DNA of 64,000 bases from an uncultured Bacteroidota bacterium. Lineage in GTDB: Bacteria > Bacteroidota > Bacteroidia > Flavobacteriales > Flavobacteriaceae. Within the stretch, counting starts at the first letter, position 1. Each line of letters opens with the position of its first letter. Made by a program: the position numbers and the translations under genes. Under the pieces are notes generated by a model. The model was not told where the DNA came from, made no database searches, and saw only the letters and a program-made list of their open reading frames with translations. The stretch lies in contig CACNGE010000001.1 of the NCBI GenBank assembly GCA_902619855.1, positions 30,809 to 94,808 on the forward strand, given 5' to 3'. Positions 1 to 10,653 of this stretch are shown here, piece after piece.

Positions 1-317
1 GTTTAGGAGATCGAGACCAAGATTCGTCTGATAACCCTGACAAAGCAGTGATATCGTTGAAAAATGACCGTGAAACGGACTATAAGGTTTATATCGCAGT
101 CCAAAACGAATTGGTTGCAGCATATAATGTATTACGTAACAGAGAGTTCAAACGCTTAAACCCTAACTTGGGCCTTGATTTTGTTCAGGCAAATAAAATC
201 TATAGCGATCCAAGAACGAGCATTACTGAAAAAGAACGACTCAAACCCCTGTTGGGCGAAGTAAAGTTGTTGTTTCCACAAAAGCTTTCAGAAGCTGAAC
301 CGAGTAAAACAAATTAG
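1..317 (+). CDS. exbD: ExbD/TolR-family biopolymer transporter, C-terminal part (5' end outside window)
   Basis: The reading frame is open from base 3 upstream through the window edge, so this is the last ~104 codons of a gene that starts before the window; a GTG at 48 is internal. The visible part is the periplasmic C-terminal domain of an ExbD-like protein, which with ExbB uses the proton-motive force to energise TonB-dependent receptors. It ends 2 nt before a second ExbD gene, the tandem arrangement usual in Flavobacteria (ExbB-ExbD-ExbD). The family call rests on position plus general resemblance, because the N-terminal membrane helix is not visible. Confidence 0.75.
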   Translation, partial: LGDRDQDSSDNPDKAVISLKNDRETDYKVYIAVQNELVAAYNVLRNREFKRLNPNLGLDFVQANKIYSDPRTSITEKERLKPLLGEVKLLFPQKLSEAEPSKTN

Positions 318-319
318 CA

Positions 320-802
320 ATGTCAAAGTTTAAGAAGAAAAAAGGAGGAGACCTTCCAGCAATATCAACCGCTTCGCTGCCAGATATTGTATTTATGTTA
401 TTGTTCTTTTTTATGGTAGCAACTGTTATGCGTGACAACACTTTATTGGTGTCAAACACATTACCAGCTGCCGATCAGGTGCAAAAGCTAGATAAAAAAG
501 ATCGAGTGATGTACATCTACGCAGGAAAGCCAAGTGCACGTTATCAAGATAAATTTGGTACCCAGGCTCGTATCCAGCTCAATGATAAATTTGCAACAGT
601 TCAAGACGTTGCAGCTTTTGTATTGGCCGAAAAGGCGTCAAAACGACAAGAGTTGCAAAACGTGTTGACAACTGCACTCAAAGTTGATGGGGACACCAAA
701 ATGGGACTCATTTCTGATATCAAACAAGAACTGCGTAAAGTCAACGCACTAAAAATTAATTATACGACTCGCGTTGGGGATTATTCTCAAAACCTGAACT
801 AG
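320..802 (+). CDS. exbD: ExbD/TolR-family biopolymer transporter
   Basis: 160-residue protein, the normal ExbD size. A lysine-rich cytoplasmic N-terminus (KFKKKKGG) is followed by one transmembrane helix at about residues 20-40 that contains the family's key acidic residue in the 'LPDIVFMLLFFF' segment, then a periplasmic domain. The aspartate is the proton-carrying residue of ExbD/TolR. It sits directly behind another exbD copy (2-nt gap) and is closed by a strong terminator at 827-857, so it ends the ExbBDD operon. It would supply energy to TonB-dependent receptors, three of which lie in this window. Confidence 0.9.
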   Translation: MSKFKKKKGGDLPAISTASLPDIVFMLLFFFMVATVMRDNTLLVSNTLPAADQVQKLDKKDRVMYIYAGKPSARYQDKFGTQARIQLNDKFATVQDVAAFVLAEKASKRQELQNVLTTALKVDGDTKMGLISDIKQELRKVNALKINYTTRVGDYSQNLN

Positions 803-826
803 GTCGGACAGATACAGCAATCATAT

Positions 827-857
827 AAGCGCCAGCATCATTGGCGCTTTTTTTATT
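827..857 (+). terminator. Intrinsic terminator after exbD
   Basis: Stem AAGCGCCA (827-834) pairs with TGGCGCTT (842-849), 7-nt loop, followed by a T-rich run. It closes the ExbD operon and separates it from the outer-membrane protein gene at 866. Confidence 0.85.
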
Positions 858-865
858 TTTGAGAT

Positions 866-1516
866 ATGCAAAAACAGCTATTTGTATTTCTTTTTATGAC
901 GAGTTTTACTCTCGCACAATCTCAAGCTGATTCAGCATACAGAGAGGATCAGATATATGCCGATATTGGCTACCCACTGCTTCTCAATGCCCCTGATGGG
1001 ATCACCCAAAATAAACTATCTCATACCTTCTCTCTTGGATATATTCGCGATATGCCAATCAATGACAATCGAAACATAGCCATTGGACTGGGTTTGGGAA
1101 TCAATTATAATGTGTTATATACCAACCTGCAATTCAATGACGATATGACCACCAATGTGGTATCAAGTGATATCATTAATCAATGGAACTCCACTGAAGT
1201 AGAAATTCCATTAGAATTTAGATGGAGAAACTCAACCCCGACCAATTATCGATTTTGGCGTGTTTATGCAGGGTTAGTTGGCCATTATGCACTTTCGGCA
1301 AAACAATACACAAATTCAGGTTCGTTGAAGTCTACAGTACCTCTTACGACTCGAAACTTCAGATTGGCATTTCGATTAAATGTTGGAAACAACACATGGA
1401 ATTTGACTTATTCTTATCCGATTGATTCATTATTCGATTTTGGGAAAAGTACTGAGGATAAAACACTTAACGAAATAAAAACTGCAAAATTGGGCTTGAT
1501 TTTTTATATTTTCTAG
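866..1516 (+). CDS. PorT-family outer membrane beta-barrel protein
   Basis: 216 residues beginning with a signal peptide (hydrophobic core followed by LAQSQA) and then alternating beta-strand segments ending in the aromatic strand 'GLIFYIF', a typical outer-membrane C-terminus. Size and composition fit the OMP_b-brl_2/PorT family, which in Flavobacteria is regularly found behind the ExbB-ExbD-ExbD cluster. PorT proper is a component of the type IX secretion apparatus, but many paralogues exist and sequence alone does not prove this is the secretion component. The start codon lies only 8 nt after the upstream terminator's T-run, so a promoter within or before the hairpin is needed. Confidence 0.6.
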   Translation: MQKQLFVFLFMTSFTLAQSQADSAYREDQIYADIGYPLLLNAPDGITQNKLSHTFSLGYIRDMPINDNRNIAIGLGLGINYNVLYTNLQFNDDMTTNVVSSDIINQWNSTEVEIPLEFRWRNSTPTNYRFWRVYAGLVGHYALSAKQYTNSGSLKSTVPLTTRNFRLAFRLNVGNNTWNLTYSYPIDSLFDFGKSTEDKTLNEIKTAKLGLIFYIF

Positions 1517-1607
1517 AAAAAATCAGTTAAAATTTCATCAAATTCACAAGAAAAAAAATTAAATAGTATCTTTACGAGATAAAGTCTTTTTAAAACCTAA
1601 TTAAAAA

Positions 1608-4601
1608 ATGAAAAAATTATTAACACTTATAGCCGTGTTTGCATCGTTTACGATGTGGGCACAAACCCAGGTTTCGGGTACAGTTACTGACGCAGACGGA
1701 CAACCGCTTCCGGGGGCAAATATTGTATTGGATGGCACCACAGGTGCTGTTTCTGACTTTGACGGAAATTTTTCTCTGTCAACTGATCAACAACCACCAT
1801 TTACGCTCACTGTTTCTAGTGTGGGCTTCGTATCGAAGACAGTAGATGTAACTTCGGCTAGTGGGGCATTAACAATCCAACTTTCAGAAGGCAGCACACA
1901 GCTTGACGAGATTGTGGTATCGGCTTCAAGAATGGCAGAGCGAATTTTTGAATCTCCTGTAACGGTTGAAAAGTTTAGTTTGCAGAAAATTGAAAATACA
2001 CCATCTGCTGACTATTTCAATGGACTTGCAAACCTTAAAGGTGTAAGTTTGGTTGAAGCTGGACTTGTGTTTAACCAAGTTCAAATCCGAGGGTTTTCTG
2101 ACATCTATAACGAGGGTCTTGTTACACTGGTAGATGGAATGAATAACCAAATGCCTGTATTTGGCTTTGCGGTTGGTAACCTCATTGGTTTAAATGAGTT
2201 AGATGTACAAAGTATTGAGCTTGTACCTGGTGCTGCTTCTGCATTATATGGTGCTGATGCTTATAAGGGGATTTTATTTCTAAACAGTAAAAATCCGTTT
2301 GATCATCAAGGAATTAGTGTTAAAATTAAGCAAGGAATTACAGAACAAGACACTGCTGGGCAAAATGATTTTACAGAAATCTCTGTTCGAATGGCAACAC
2401 AATTGTCAGATAAATTGGCAATAAAAGCATCACTTTCGCACAAAGAAGGAACAGATTGGTCTGCACAAGATTATAGACATAGTGTAGACGGAGTTATTAT
2501 TGACAATTATGCTGCAAATTCTCCTGACTATAACGCTGTAAATGAAGAAGGTGAGATTACTTTCTCAACTCCTTTGATATGGGATCAGCTGGCTGGTGTA
2601 GCTGGTAATTCCGCTATTTCAGGGTTTACAAATTATTCGCCTAACTATTTCGGAACAATTCTATCTTCTGGATTTAATGATGTTGATATGTTTGGATCAG
2701 AAACTAGCAATACAAAAGCAAACTTGGCTATACATTACAGGCCAAATGAAAATTCAGAAATCAGTCTTCAATCGTTGATTGGTACTGGAACAGCTCCTTT
2801 ATCAACTGGTGGGACTCGCTACCATTTAGATGATGTTCAAATTGAACAACACAAACTTGAATATAAATCCGGAGGCTTAACTTCAAGAATTTATTTCACA
2901 AAAGAAGATGCGGGCGAAACTTTGGTTGCTCAATTAATGTCTATTGCTTTGCAACAACGGTCCTCATACCCTCAAGCAGATGGCTCAGTTGCCACAGGAA
3001 TTCAATCTGGTTGGGGTCTAACTTATTTGCAAACATATTTAGGTGCACTTGCTGGAACAAAAGGATATATTACAGATCCTACCAACCCATTATCTGTGTT
3101 AAATGGTGTAGGACTTTTAATTGGGGATTTTCAAAATCATATTTTTGGTAATGCAACCCCTAATCCTGATCCCACAACAGCACCCATAGTTCCATTTCTT
3201 CCTAACGAAGCAACTGCAGCACTTACCATTGATGACCTGTTTGGAGGTCCTGGTTCTACGCAAGCTGCCCATGATGCAGCAAGAGCTGCTGCGGATGCCG
3301 GAATGTTAAAGCCAGGGACATCCGAATACCAAGCAGCATTCAACGAAATATCAAATATTTCAGCAAATAATTTGGGAGCCGGAGCAAAAATTGTAGATGT
3401 TTCAAAAATATATAATTACGAAATTGACTATGATTTTGAAGATAAGCTTTCGGTTGGACAATTGATCGTTGGAGCAAATCTCAGACAATATAACCTCAAC
3501 ACTCAAGGAACATTGTACACTGATTATGATAAGCCAATTGAGTACCAAGAATATGGAGCTTACGCACAGCTTAAGCGTAATATTTTTGATGATAAAGTGA
3601 CGCTCACGGGATCACTTAGATATGACAAGCAAACTGTACTTGAAGAAGGGAATATAACACCTAGGTTGGGATTGCTTTTTAATTTGAGCGAAAACCAAAA
3701 TATCCGTTTTTCTGCTCAGCAAGGCTTTAGAAATCCAACAAATCAGGATAAGTTTATTGGCTACAATCAAGGAACTTACACCATCCTTGGCTCTTCTAGA
3801 GACAATATAGAGAGATTTAGTCAAACACTTCCTTTGAGAAATAGTGTTAGAGATGCTAATGGTAACCATCAGAACTTACACACATTTACAGGTGAAGAGG
3901 TTTTAGGCAACGGCTATGATATATTTTCTGGTGTTGCTGTTGATCTTGACTATGTTAAACCTGAGGTTGTCACGATGTTTGAGCTGGGTTATCGTTATAA
4001 TATTTCAGATCTTACATTAGATATCAGTGCGTACTTCAGTAACTATCAAGACAAAATAGCAGGAAAATATGTAAACGTTCCAGTTCTAACCAACAATAAT
4101 GGGACAACTTATTCAGATGCTGCTGCTGCTATTGCTGCGGATAATTATTATGGATTCCAAGTTGACTCAAACCTGGATGAGGAGTTTAACGCCTATGGAG
4201 TAAGTTTAGAGGCAACAAAATCCTTTTCAAATAATCTGTCAGCGAATCTTGTATACGAGTACAATCAAAAAGACTACGAGGAAAACTCTAGTGTTACATC
4301 TTTTGTTTCATGGAATACACCAGATCACCGAGTCAAAGGAGGTTTAAACTATACGAATGGACTCTTTTCTTTAAACACTAATGTTCGTTACAATTCTGCG
4401 TATTATTATGAGTCTTCTTTTTTTAGTGCTGATATTGACTCTAATACTGTTATTGATGCAAAAGCTTCATTTGCATTGCCTGCATTAAATGCAACCTTAG
4501 AAATCGGTGGTAATAATATTGGTGGAGACAATTATGTTTCTCTTCCAGGTTCTGGTCTGATTGGATCAGTTTATTACACTGGGCTTAGAATTGACATCTA
4601 A
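1608..4601 (+). CDS. TonB-dependent receptor with N-terminal carboxypeptidase-like domain
   Basis: 997 residues. A signal peptide (MKKLLTLIAVFASF...WAQ) is followed by a CarboxypepD_reg-like beta-sandwich at about 20-100 ('VSGTVTDADGQPLPGANI', the hallmark N-terminal extension of Bacteroidetes receptors), a plug domain at about 115-235 ('DEIVVSASR...', 'VQIRGFSD', 'LVDGMNNQ') and a large barrel. No SusD-like lipoprotein follows, so this is not a classic glycan-uptake SusC; the substrate is unknown. The gene stands alone between a weak promoter-like TATCTTTA at 1567-1574 and a strong terminator at 4621-4649. Confidence 0.9.
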   Translation: MKKLLTLIAVFASFTMWAQTQVSGTVTDADGQPLPGANIVLDGTTGAVSDFDGNFSLSTDQQPPFTLTVSSVGFVSKTVDVTSASGALTIQLSEGSTQLDEIVVSASRMAERIFESPVTVEKFSLQKIENTPSADYFNGLANLKGVSLVEAGLVFNQVQIRGFSDIYNEGLVTLVDGMNNQMPVFGFAVGNLIGLNELDVQSIELVPGAASALYGADAYKGILFLNSKNPFDHQGISVKIKQGITEQDTAGQNDFTEISVRMATQLSDKLAIKASLSHKEGTDWSAQDYRHSVDGVIIDNYAANSPDYNAVNEEGEITFSTPLIWDQLAGVAGNSAISGFTNYSPNYFGTILSSGFNDVDMFGSETSNTKANLAIHYRPNENSEISLQSLIGTGTAPLSTGGTRYHLDDVQIEQHKLEYKSGGLTSRIYFTKEDAGETLVAQLMSIALQQRSSYPQADGSVATGIQSGWGLTYLQTYLGALAGTKGYITDPTNPLSVLNGVGLLIGDFQNHIFGNATPNPDPTTAPIVPFLPNEATAALTIDDLFGGPGSTQAAHDAARAAADAGMLKPGTSEYQAAFNEISNISANNLGAGAKIVDVSKIYNYEIDYDFEDKLSVGQLIVGANLRQYNLNTQGTLYTDYDKPIEYQEYGAYAQLKRNIFDDKVTLTGSLRYDKQTVLEEGNITPRLGLLFNLSENQNIRFSAQQGFRNPTNQDKFIGYNQGTYTILGSSRDNIERFSQTLPLRNSVRDANGNHQNLHTFTGEEVLGNGYDIFSGVAVDLDYVKPEVVTMFELGYRYNISDLTLDISAYFSNYQDKIAGKYVNVPVLTNNNGTTYSDAAAAIAADNYYGFQVDSNLDEEFNAYGVSLEATKSFSNNLSANLVYEYNQKDYEENSSVTSFVSWNTPDHRVKGGLNYTNGLFSLNTNVRYNSAYYYESSFFSADIDSNTVIDAKASFALPALNATLEIGGNNIGGDNYVSLPGSGLIGSVYYTGLRIDI

Positions 4602-4620
4602 TTAAGGAAATTTGTTTTAA

Positions 4621-4649
4621 AAAAAGCACCCATTTGGGTGCTTTTTTTG
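4621..4649 (+). terminator. Intrinsic terminator of TonB-dependent receptor
   Basis: AAAAAGCACCC (4621-4631), ATTT loop, GGGTGCTTTTT (4636-4646), continuing as T-run. The A-rich 5' flank makes it plausible on both strands, but only the plus strand has a gene running into it. Confidence 0.9.
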
Positions 4650-4685
4650 TTTATAAATCAATCAATAAAATCACAGTTTTTGCCT

Positions 4686-4693
4686 TATATTTG
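4686..4693 (+). promoter_or_regulatory. -7 promoter element (TATATTTG) for atpDC
   Basis: TATATTTG matches the Bacteroidetes -7 consensus TAnnTTTG, 43 nt upstream of the atpD start. No TTG at the usual 17-23 bp spacing is visible, so only the -7 half is supported. Confidence 0.55.
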
Positions 4694-4715
4694 CAGCCAA
4701 TAAAACAAGTTTTAG

Positions 4716-6257
<1,542 letters not shown>

Positions 6258-6262
6258 TCATT

Positions 6263-6541
6263 ATGATTTTAGAAGTTATTAGTCCTGAGGCTACACTATT
6301 CAGCGGAGAAGTGAACTCTGTTGCTGTTCCTGGAGCAAATGGTGCGTTTCAAGTCCTTGATAATCATGCACCGATTGTTTCAATTCTAAAGCCGGGAACT
6401 GTAAAAATAGGAGGTAAAATTTCTCTTCCTGAAGAGACAGCCCACAATTTCAAACAGCAGGGCGAGGAAACATTTTTGGAGTTACCAAACGGCGGAACTC
6501 TCGAAATGCAACAAAACAAAATTGTGCTATTGGCAGATTAA
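6263..6541 (+). CDS. atpC: F1 ATP synthase subunit epsilon (short form)
   Basis: 92 residues that correspond to the N-terminal beta-sandwich of subunit epsilon (MILEVISPEA..., 'VAVPGANGAFQVLDNHAPIVS'). The usual bacterial epsilon is about 130-140 residues with a C-terminal two-helix arm that inhibits ATP hydrolysis; that arm is absent and the stop codon follows a normal beta-strand end, so it is a short form rather than a broken gene. It is translationally close to atpD (5-nt gap). Confidence 0.93.
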   Translation: MILEVISPEATLFSGEVNSVAVPGANGAFQVLDNHAPIVSILKPGTVKIGGKISLPEETAHNFKQQGEETFLELPNGGTLEMQQNKIVLLAD

Positions 6542-6579
6542 TCCCTTTTCTTCATAATCGAATACCTTTTCTTTAAAAG

Positions 6580-8427
6580 ATGAAATTAAATGACATGAAA
6601 GAGGCTAACGATCAGTTTATGCAAAAAAGTCATATTCATATTTTCGTTTATGTCTTTTTCCTTTTTTTGGCATCACAATTCCATTTGACTGCACAAGAGA
6701 CAGTTCTTGATGAAGTTATTGTCTCATCACCTCGAATTGAACTCTCATTAAATCAGCAATCCCGATCGGTCGTAACCATCACTGCCGAAGAGATTGTAGA
6801 GAGTGGAGCAACAACTTTGATTGATATATTAGACAATGTTCCTGGGATCGAGCTTCGAAGTCGAGGAGCGCAAGATGTGCAATCAGACATCTATATTCGT
6901 GGAGGTGGATTTGATCAAGTTCTTCTGTTGATCGATGGGATAAAGGTGGATAACCCACAAACAGGACATCACACACTCAATGCGATTGTCCCAATTGAGA
7001 TGATCGATCGAATAGAAATTCTAAAGGGAGCAGCAGGTCGTATATATGGGCAAAATGCTTTTTCGGGCGCTATAAATATTGTGACGAAAAAATCGCCAGC
7101 CGAAGGCCTAAAAGTTTTTCTTGGGGGTGGCTCTTTTGACTATCAAAAGGCAGCTGTATTTGCAGCAGACCAACGTGAGTCGTCGAGTCACACACTACTG
7201 ATCGAATCAACATCATCGGATGGCTATCGTTACAACACCGATTATTACAACCAAAACTATTTTTGGAAATCGAGCTGGGAGACGAGTCAAGAACCACTAG
7301 ACTTTATTGCTAGCTTTAATAATCGACATTTTGGAGCAAATGGATTTTATGCAAGACCTGAAAATACAGACCAATATGAAGCGACACAAAGCAGCTTGTT
7401 GGGGGTTTCAACTTCATTTCAACCCAATGATAAGTTGAGGGTTCAGCCGAAATTATATTGGAAACGTGGGCAAGACGAATATATATTTATAAGAAATAAC
7501 CCAAGCATTTATAGAAACCTACACATCACCAATAAGGTAGGAGGTGAAGTAAACACGGCTTGGACGCACAAAGCAGGCACCACTGGAGTTGGTTTTGAGC
7601 TTGCAAGGGTCAGTATACAAAGCAATAACCTAGGCAATCACTTTCGTACGCTTATTCATGGGTATCTAGAACATCGGTATGCTAAGAATCGTTGGGATAT
7701 TACCCCAGGACTTTCTATAAGCCACTACACTGATCAGGACACATTCTACTATCCTGGAATCGATATTGGCTATCAAATCGCAGATCATGCAAGATTGTAT
7801 TTCAATTCTGGATACACCTATCGAATTCCAACATATACCGATTTGTATTACAACGACCCAAGTACAGAGGGAAACCAATCATTACTTCCTGAAAAATCAC
7901 TCTCGACAGAGATCGGTTATCGCTTGCGCAAAAACAATTGGAAATTGTCCTTGTCTATTTTTCAACGTGATGCGAAGAACTATATCGATTATGTTGCACA
8001 GCAAGAGAATGAGAAATGGAAGGCAACGAATATCGATGCGATAAAGACAAAAGGTGGGGAGTTTGACTTTATGACAATGATTGGCAGCCACAAGCTGTCA
8101 TTCGGTTATGCCTTTTTGGATGATGATGTGAATGGGGTGAGTGCGATCTTTTCTCGTTACACTATCAATTCAAGAAAACACCATATTTCTTCTCGTTGGG
8201 GTGTGCAATGGAGTCAATCAATCAACACATCTGTTTCCTATGGTTATGCCGAGCAAGCTTCAGGTTATAACTATGATATTGTGGATGCTCATATTTGCTA
8301 TAAAAATAATCGAATGATGCTTTCTTTGCAGGCAAATAACATCTTGAACACTGCTTATACAGAGCAAAACAATGTACCCATGCCCAAAGGACACATTTTA
8401 CTTTCACTACATTATCAGCTGTATTAG
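6580..8427 (+). CDS. TonB-dependent receptor, BtuB-like, without carboxypeptidase-like domain
   Basis: 615 residues, plug domain beginning soon after the signal sequence ('LDEVIVSSPR', 'IYIRGGGFDQVLLLIDGIKV', 'VEILKG'-like 'RIEILKGAAGRIYG', 'GAINIVTKK') and a barrel ending in an aromatic strand '...HYQLY'. Three in-frame ATGs exist (6580, 6595, 6619); the hydrophobic signal core immediately follows the one at 6619, which may be the real start. It resembles the small BtuB-type receptors for cobalamin or siderophores but no transport genes flank it, so the ligand is not inferable. It lies 38 nt after atpC with no visible terminator and overlaps the convergent recX gene by 4 nt. Confidence 0.85.
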   Translation: MKLNDMKEANDQFMQKSHIHIFVYVFFLFLASQFHLTAQETVLDEVIVSSPRIELSLNQQSRSVVTITAEEIVESGATTLIDILDNVPGIELRSRGAQDVQSDIYIRGGGFDQVLLLIDGIKVDNPQTGHHTLNAIVPIEMIDRIEILKGAAGRIYGQNAFSGAINIVTKKSPAEGLKVFLGGGSFDYQKAAVFAADQRESSSHTLLIESTSSDGYRYNTDYYNQNYFWKSSWETSQEPLDFIASFNNRHFGANGFYARPENTDQYEATQSSLLGVSTSFQPNDKLRVQPKLYWKRGQDEYIFIRNNPSIYRNLHITNKVGGEVNTAWTHKAGTTGVGFELARVSIQSNNLGNHFRTLIHGYLEHRYAKNRWDITPGLSISHYTDQDTFYYPGIDIGYQIADHARLYFNSGYTYRIPTYTDLYYNDPSTEGNQSLLPEKSLSTEIGYRLRKNNWKLSLSIFQRDAKNYIDYVAQQENEKWKATNIDAIKTKGGEFDFMTMIGSHKLSFGYAFLDDDVNGVSAIFSRYTINSRKHHISSRWGVQWSQSINTSVSYGYAEQASGYNYDIVDAHICYKNNRMMLSLQANNILNTAYTEQNNVPMPKGHILLSLHYQLY

Positions 8428-8900
8428 TTGAACGTAAGTTTTCGTAAAGCACTAAAAATCAAATCATTTTCCCAACCACGATATTGAAGATACTGAACCC
8501 ATTTCTTTTTTCTTTTTTCAATTGATTCTTTCTTTTTTTTAAGATCCTCCCAGCGTTTTTGGGCGAGCGTATTAAAGGTCTGTTGATAGTCCTTTTCAGA
8601 AATTTGCTTGAGTCCCTTATCAATATTGTAAGTTGTAATCTTTCGGAGTTTCAGTTCGTTTACAATTCTTTTTTTCCCCCATTTTTTGATTGAAAATTTG
8701 CCTCGCACATAAAGCATAGCAAAACGCGTTTCGTTGAGATAATCGTGTTGAATCAAGTGAGAGATCACAGCATCAGAGGTATCACGATAAGCACCGAGTT
8801 GTAGTAACTTATTTTTGACTTCCTGATGACATCTTTCTTGGTAAGCGCAGTATCGTTCTAGTCGAGTTTTTAGCTCTTCCAAAGAATAGGTCTTTCGCAT
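8424..8900 (-). CDS. recX: Regulatory protein RecX
   Basis: 158 residues, basic and helical, with the RecX pattern of repeated three-helix units: 'LERYCAYQERCHQEVKNKLLQLG', 'ISHLIQHDYLNETRFAMLYVRGKFSIKKWGKKRI', and a C-terminal 'YLQYRGWENDLIFSALRK'. RecX modulates RecA filaments. It is preceded by the rng terminator, so it probably has its own promoter or depends on read-through. Its stop codon overlaps the stop codon of the convergent receptor gene (8424-8427). Confidence 0.85.
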   Translation of the reverse strand: MRKTYSLEELKTRLERYCAYQERCHQEVKNKLLQLGAYRDTSDAVISHLIQHDYLNETRFAMLYVRGKFSIKKWGKKRIVNELKLRKITTYNIDKGLKQISEKDYQQTFNTLAQKRWEDLKKKKESIEKRKKKWVQYLQYRGWENDLIFSALRKLTFN

Positions 8901-8910
8901 GGTCTAAAAT

Positions 8911-8943
8911 AAAAAAAGCGACCCAAAACATTGAGTCGCTTTT
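8911..8943 (-). terminator. Intrinsic terminator after rng
   Basis: On the minus strand AAAAGCGAC pairs with GTCGCTTTT and is followed by a further T-run; it sits directly after the rng stop codon and before recX. Confidence 0.85.
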
Positions 8944-8946
8944 ATA

Positions 8947-10497
8947 TTAAATATGAATTACTTTACCATTATTATCAAAAAAACGGTAGTGTAGATAGGT
9001 GTAAGCATCGCGTGGAATAACTTTTATCCACTTTTTATGCTTGAGATACCAATGAAAACGAACAGATTTCATCCCTTGCATCAAATAAGCAGCAACAAAA
9101 GGATGCGCATGCAAGCGTATTTTCTTGCTACTGTGCTTTGGATGATTAACAATTTTCTCCAAGTCTGCCTCGATTCGATCGAGCAGAACAATTGGAGCTT
9201 CCACTTCACCATCCTTATTAGGGTTGGGTTCCATGGTTTTGATATCCATTTCTGGTCTCACACGCTGACGAGTCATTTGAATAAGACCAATTTTACTGGG
9301 TGGAAGAATTTTGTGTTTAGCTCTGTCTGAGTTCATTTCCTCTCGGAAGTGATCAAAGAGTTTTCTCCTATTTTCAGATCGAATCATATCGATAAAATCA
9401 ATAACAATAATACCACCCATATCACGTAAACGCAATTGCCTTGCAATTTCAGTTGCAGCAATAAGGTTCACTTCGAGTGCAGTATCTTCTTGATTTTTAG
9501 CCTTATTTGAGCGATTTCCACTATTGACATCAATGACGTGGAGTGCTTCAGTATGCTCGATAATCAGATAAGCACCACGACTCATTGAAACTGTGTGACC
9601 AAATGAAGATTTGATTTGTCGCTCAACTCCAAAACGCTCAAAAATGGGTGTTTCGGATTTGAACAGTTTTACAATCGACTTTTTTTCAGGAGCGATTTGA
9701 TCCAAATAATCTTTCACTTCTCCAACCATCTTTTTGTCATCGACGTGGATTCCTGTGAAGCTGTCATCAAAAATATCTCGCAATATGCTCGAAGCACGAT
9801 TGAGTTCACTCAATACTCTTGAAGGGTAGTCGGCTTTCTTTATTGATTTGCAAAGGTCTAACCAACGTTTGTGAAGTTGTTGCATATCCCGATCGAGCTC
9901 TGCCACTTTTTTTTCATGAGCGACTGTGCGAACGATCACACCAAACCCTTTAGGTTTGATACTAAGCACCAATTTTTTAAGGCGTGTTTTTTCTTCTCTC
10001 GTTGGTATTTTTTGAGATATAGAAACACGATCTGAAAATGGAATCAACACCAAATATCGACCAGCCAAGGACAATTCAGAACTGATTCTTGGTCCTTTGG
10101 TTGAAATCGGTTCCTTGATGATTTGAACCAATACAGATTGGTTAGATTGAACTGCGTCTGCAATTGCCCCGTCTTTGTGAATTTCGGGTTCTAAAGCAAA
10201 CTTTTTAAGAGAAAAATCTTTCACTTTACCTGTGCTTACACCTTTGATGAATTTAAGAAAACTGCGTACTCTGGGTCCTAGATCATGATAATGCAAAAAG
10301 GCATCTTTTTCATAACCTACATTGACAAATGCAGCATTCAATCCAGGAAGTATTTTTTTAATCTTTGCAAGAAAAATATCACCAACGTGAAATTTATTCG
10401 TGCCAACTTCCTTTTGATATTCGATCAATTTTCCGTCCTTAAGCAAGGCAAAATCTACAGATGAGGATTTTGAACGAATGATTAGTTCTTTACTCAT
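8947..10497 (-). CDS. rng: Ribonuclease G/E family endoribonuclease
   Basis: 516 residues, RNase G size without RNase E's long C-terminal scaffold. The S1 RNA-binding region is near residues 35-130 ('VGDIFLAKIKKILPGLNAAFVNVGYEKDAFLHYHDLG'), and the catalytic DNase I-like region carries 'VIDVNSGNRSNK' and 'IIVIDFIDM', with the metal-coordinating aspartates of the family. It acts in rRNA maturation and mRNA decay. Upstream lie HU and a 30-residue basic protein on the same strand, separated by a 156-nt leader with a hairpin at 10582-10613. Confidence 0.95.
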   Translation of the reverse strand: MSKELIIRSKSSSVDFALLKDGKLIEYQKEVGTNKFHVGDIFLAKIKKILPGLNAAFVNVGYEKDAFLHYHDLGPRVRSFLKFIKGVSTGKVKDFSLKKFALEPEIHKDGAIADAVQSNQSVLVQIIKEPISTKGPRISSELSLAGRYLVLIPFSDRVSISQKIPTREEKTRLKKLVLSIKPKGFGVIVRTVAHEKKVAELDRDMQQLHKRWLDLCKSIKKADYPSRVLSELNRASSILRDIFDDSFTGIHVDDKKMVGEVKDYLDQIAPEKKSIVKLFKSETPIFERFGVERQIKSSFGHTVSMSRGAYLIIEHTEALHVIDVNSGNRSNKAKNQEDTALEVNLIAATEIARQLRLRDMGGIIVIDFIDMIRSENRRKLFDHFREEMNSDRAKHKILPPSKIGLIQMTRQRVRPEMDIKTMEPNPNKDGEVEAPIVLLDRIEADLEKIVNHPKHSSKKIRLHAHPFVAAYLMQGMKSVRFHWYLKHKKWIKVIPRDAYTYLHYRFFDNNGKVIHI

Positions 10498-10581
10498 AAT
10501 GATGATTTAGTTCCTTCGAATTATATAATCCGAGGGAGGGATTAAACAAGATTTTGCACAGGATTTATGTGCGTCGGGGAA

Positions 10582-10613
10582 ATGATTTTTGGCAGTCAAA
10601 GGCCGAAAATCAT
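10582..10613 (-). promoter_or_regulatory. Hairpin in the rng 5' leader
   Basis: ATGATTTTTGGC (10582-10593) and GCCGAAAATCAT (10602-10613) form a 12-bp stem with one mismatch and an 8-nt loop. It lies 85 nt upstream of the rng start. On the minus strand no T-run follows, so it is not a good terminator. A structured leader of an RNase G/E gene could be a self-cleavage or processing site, as known for E. coli rne, but that is inference. Confidence 0.5.
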
Positions 10614-10653
10614 CTCATGTCAAAGATCGTGTTGGGCAATGCGGCACTGTAAC

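Noticed and set aside
1608..4601. Polysaccharide utilisation locus (SusC) interpretation
   Set aside because: No SusD-like lipoprotein or glycoside hydrolase next to the receptor.
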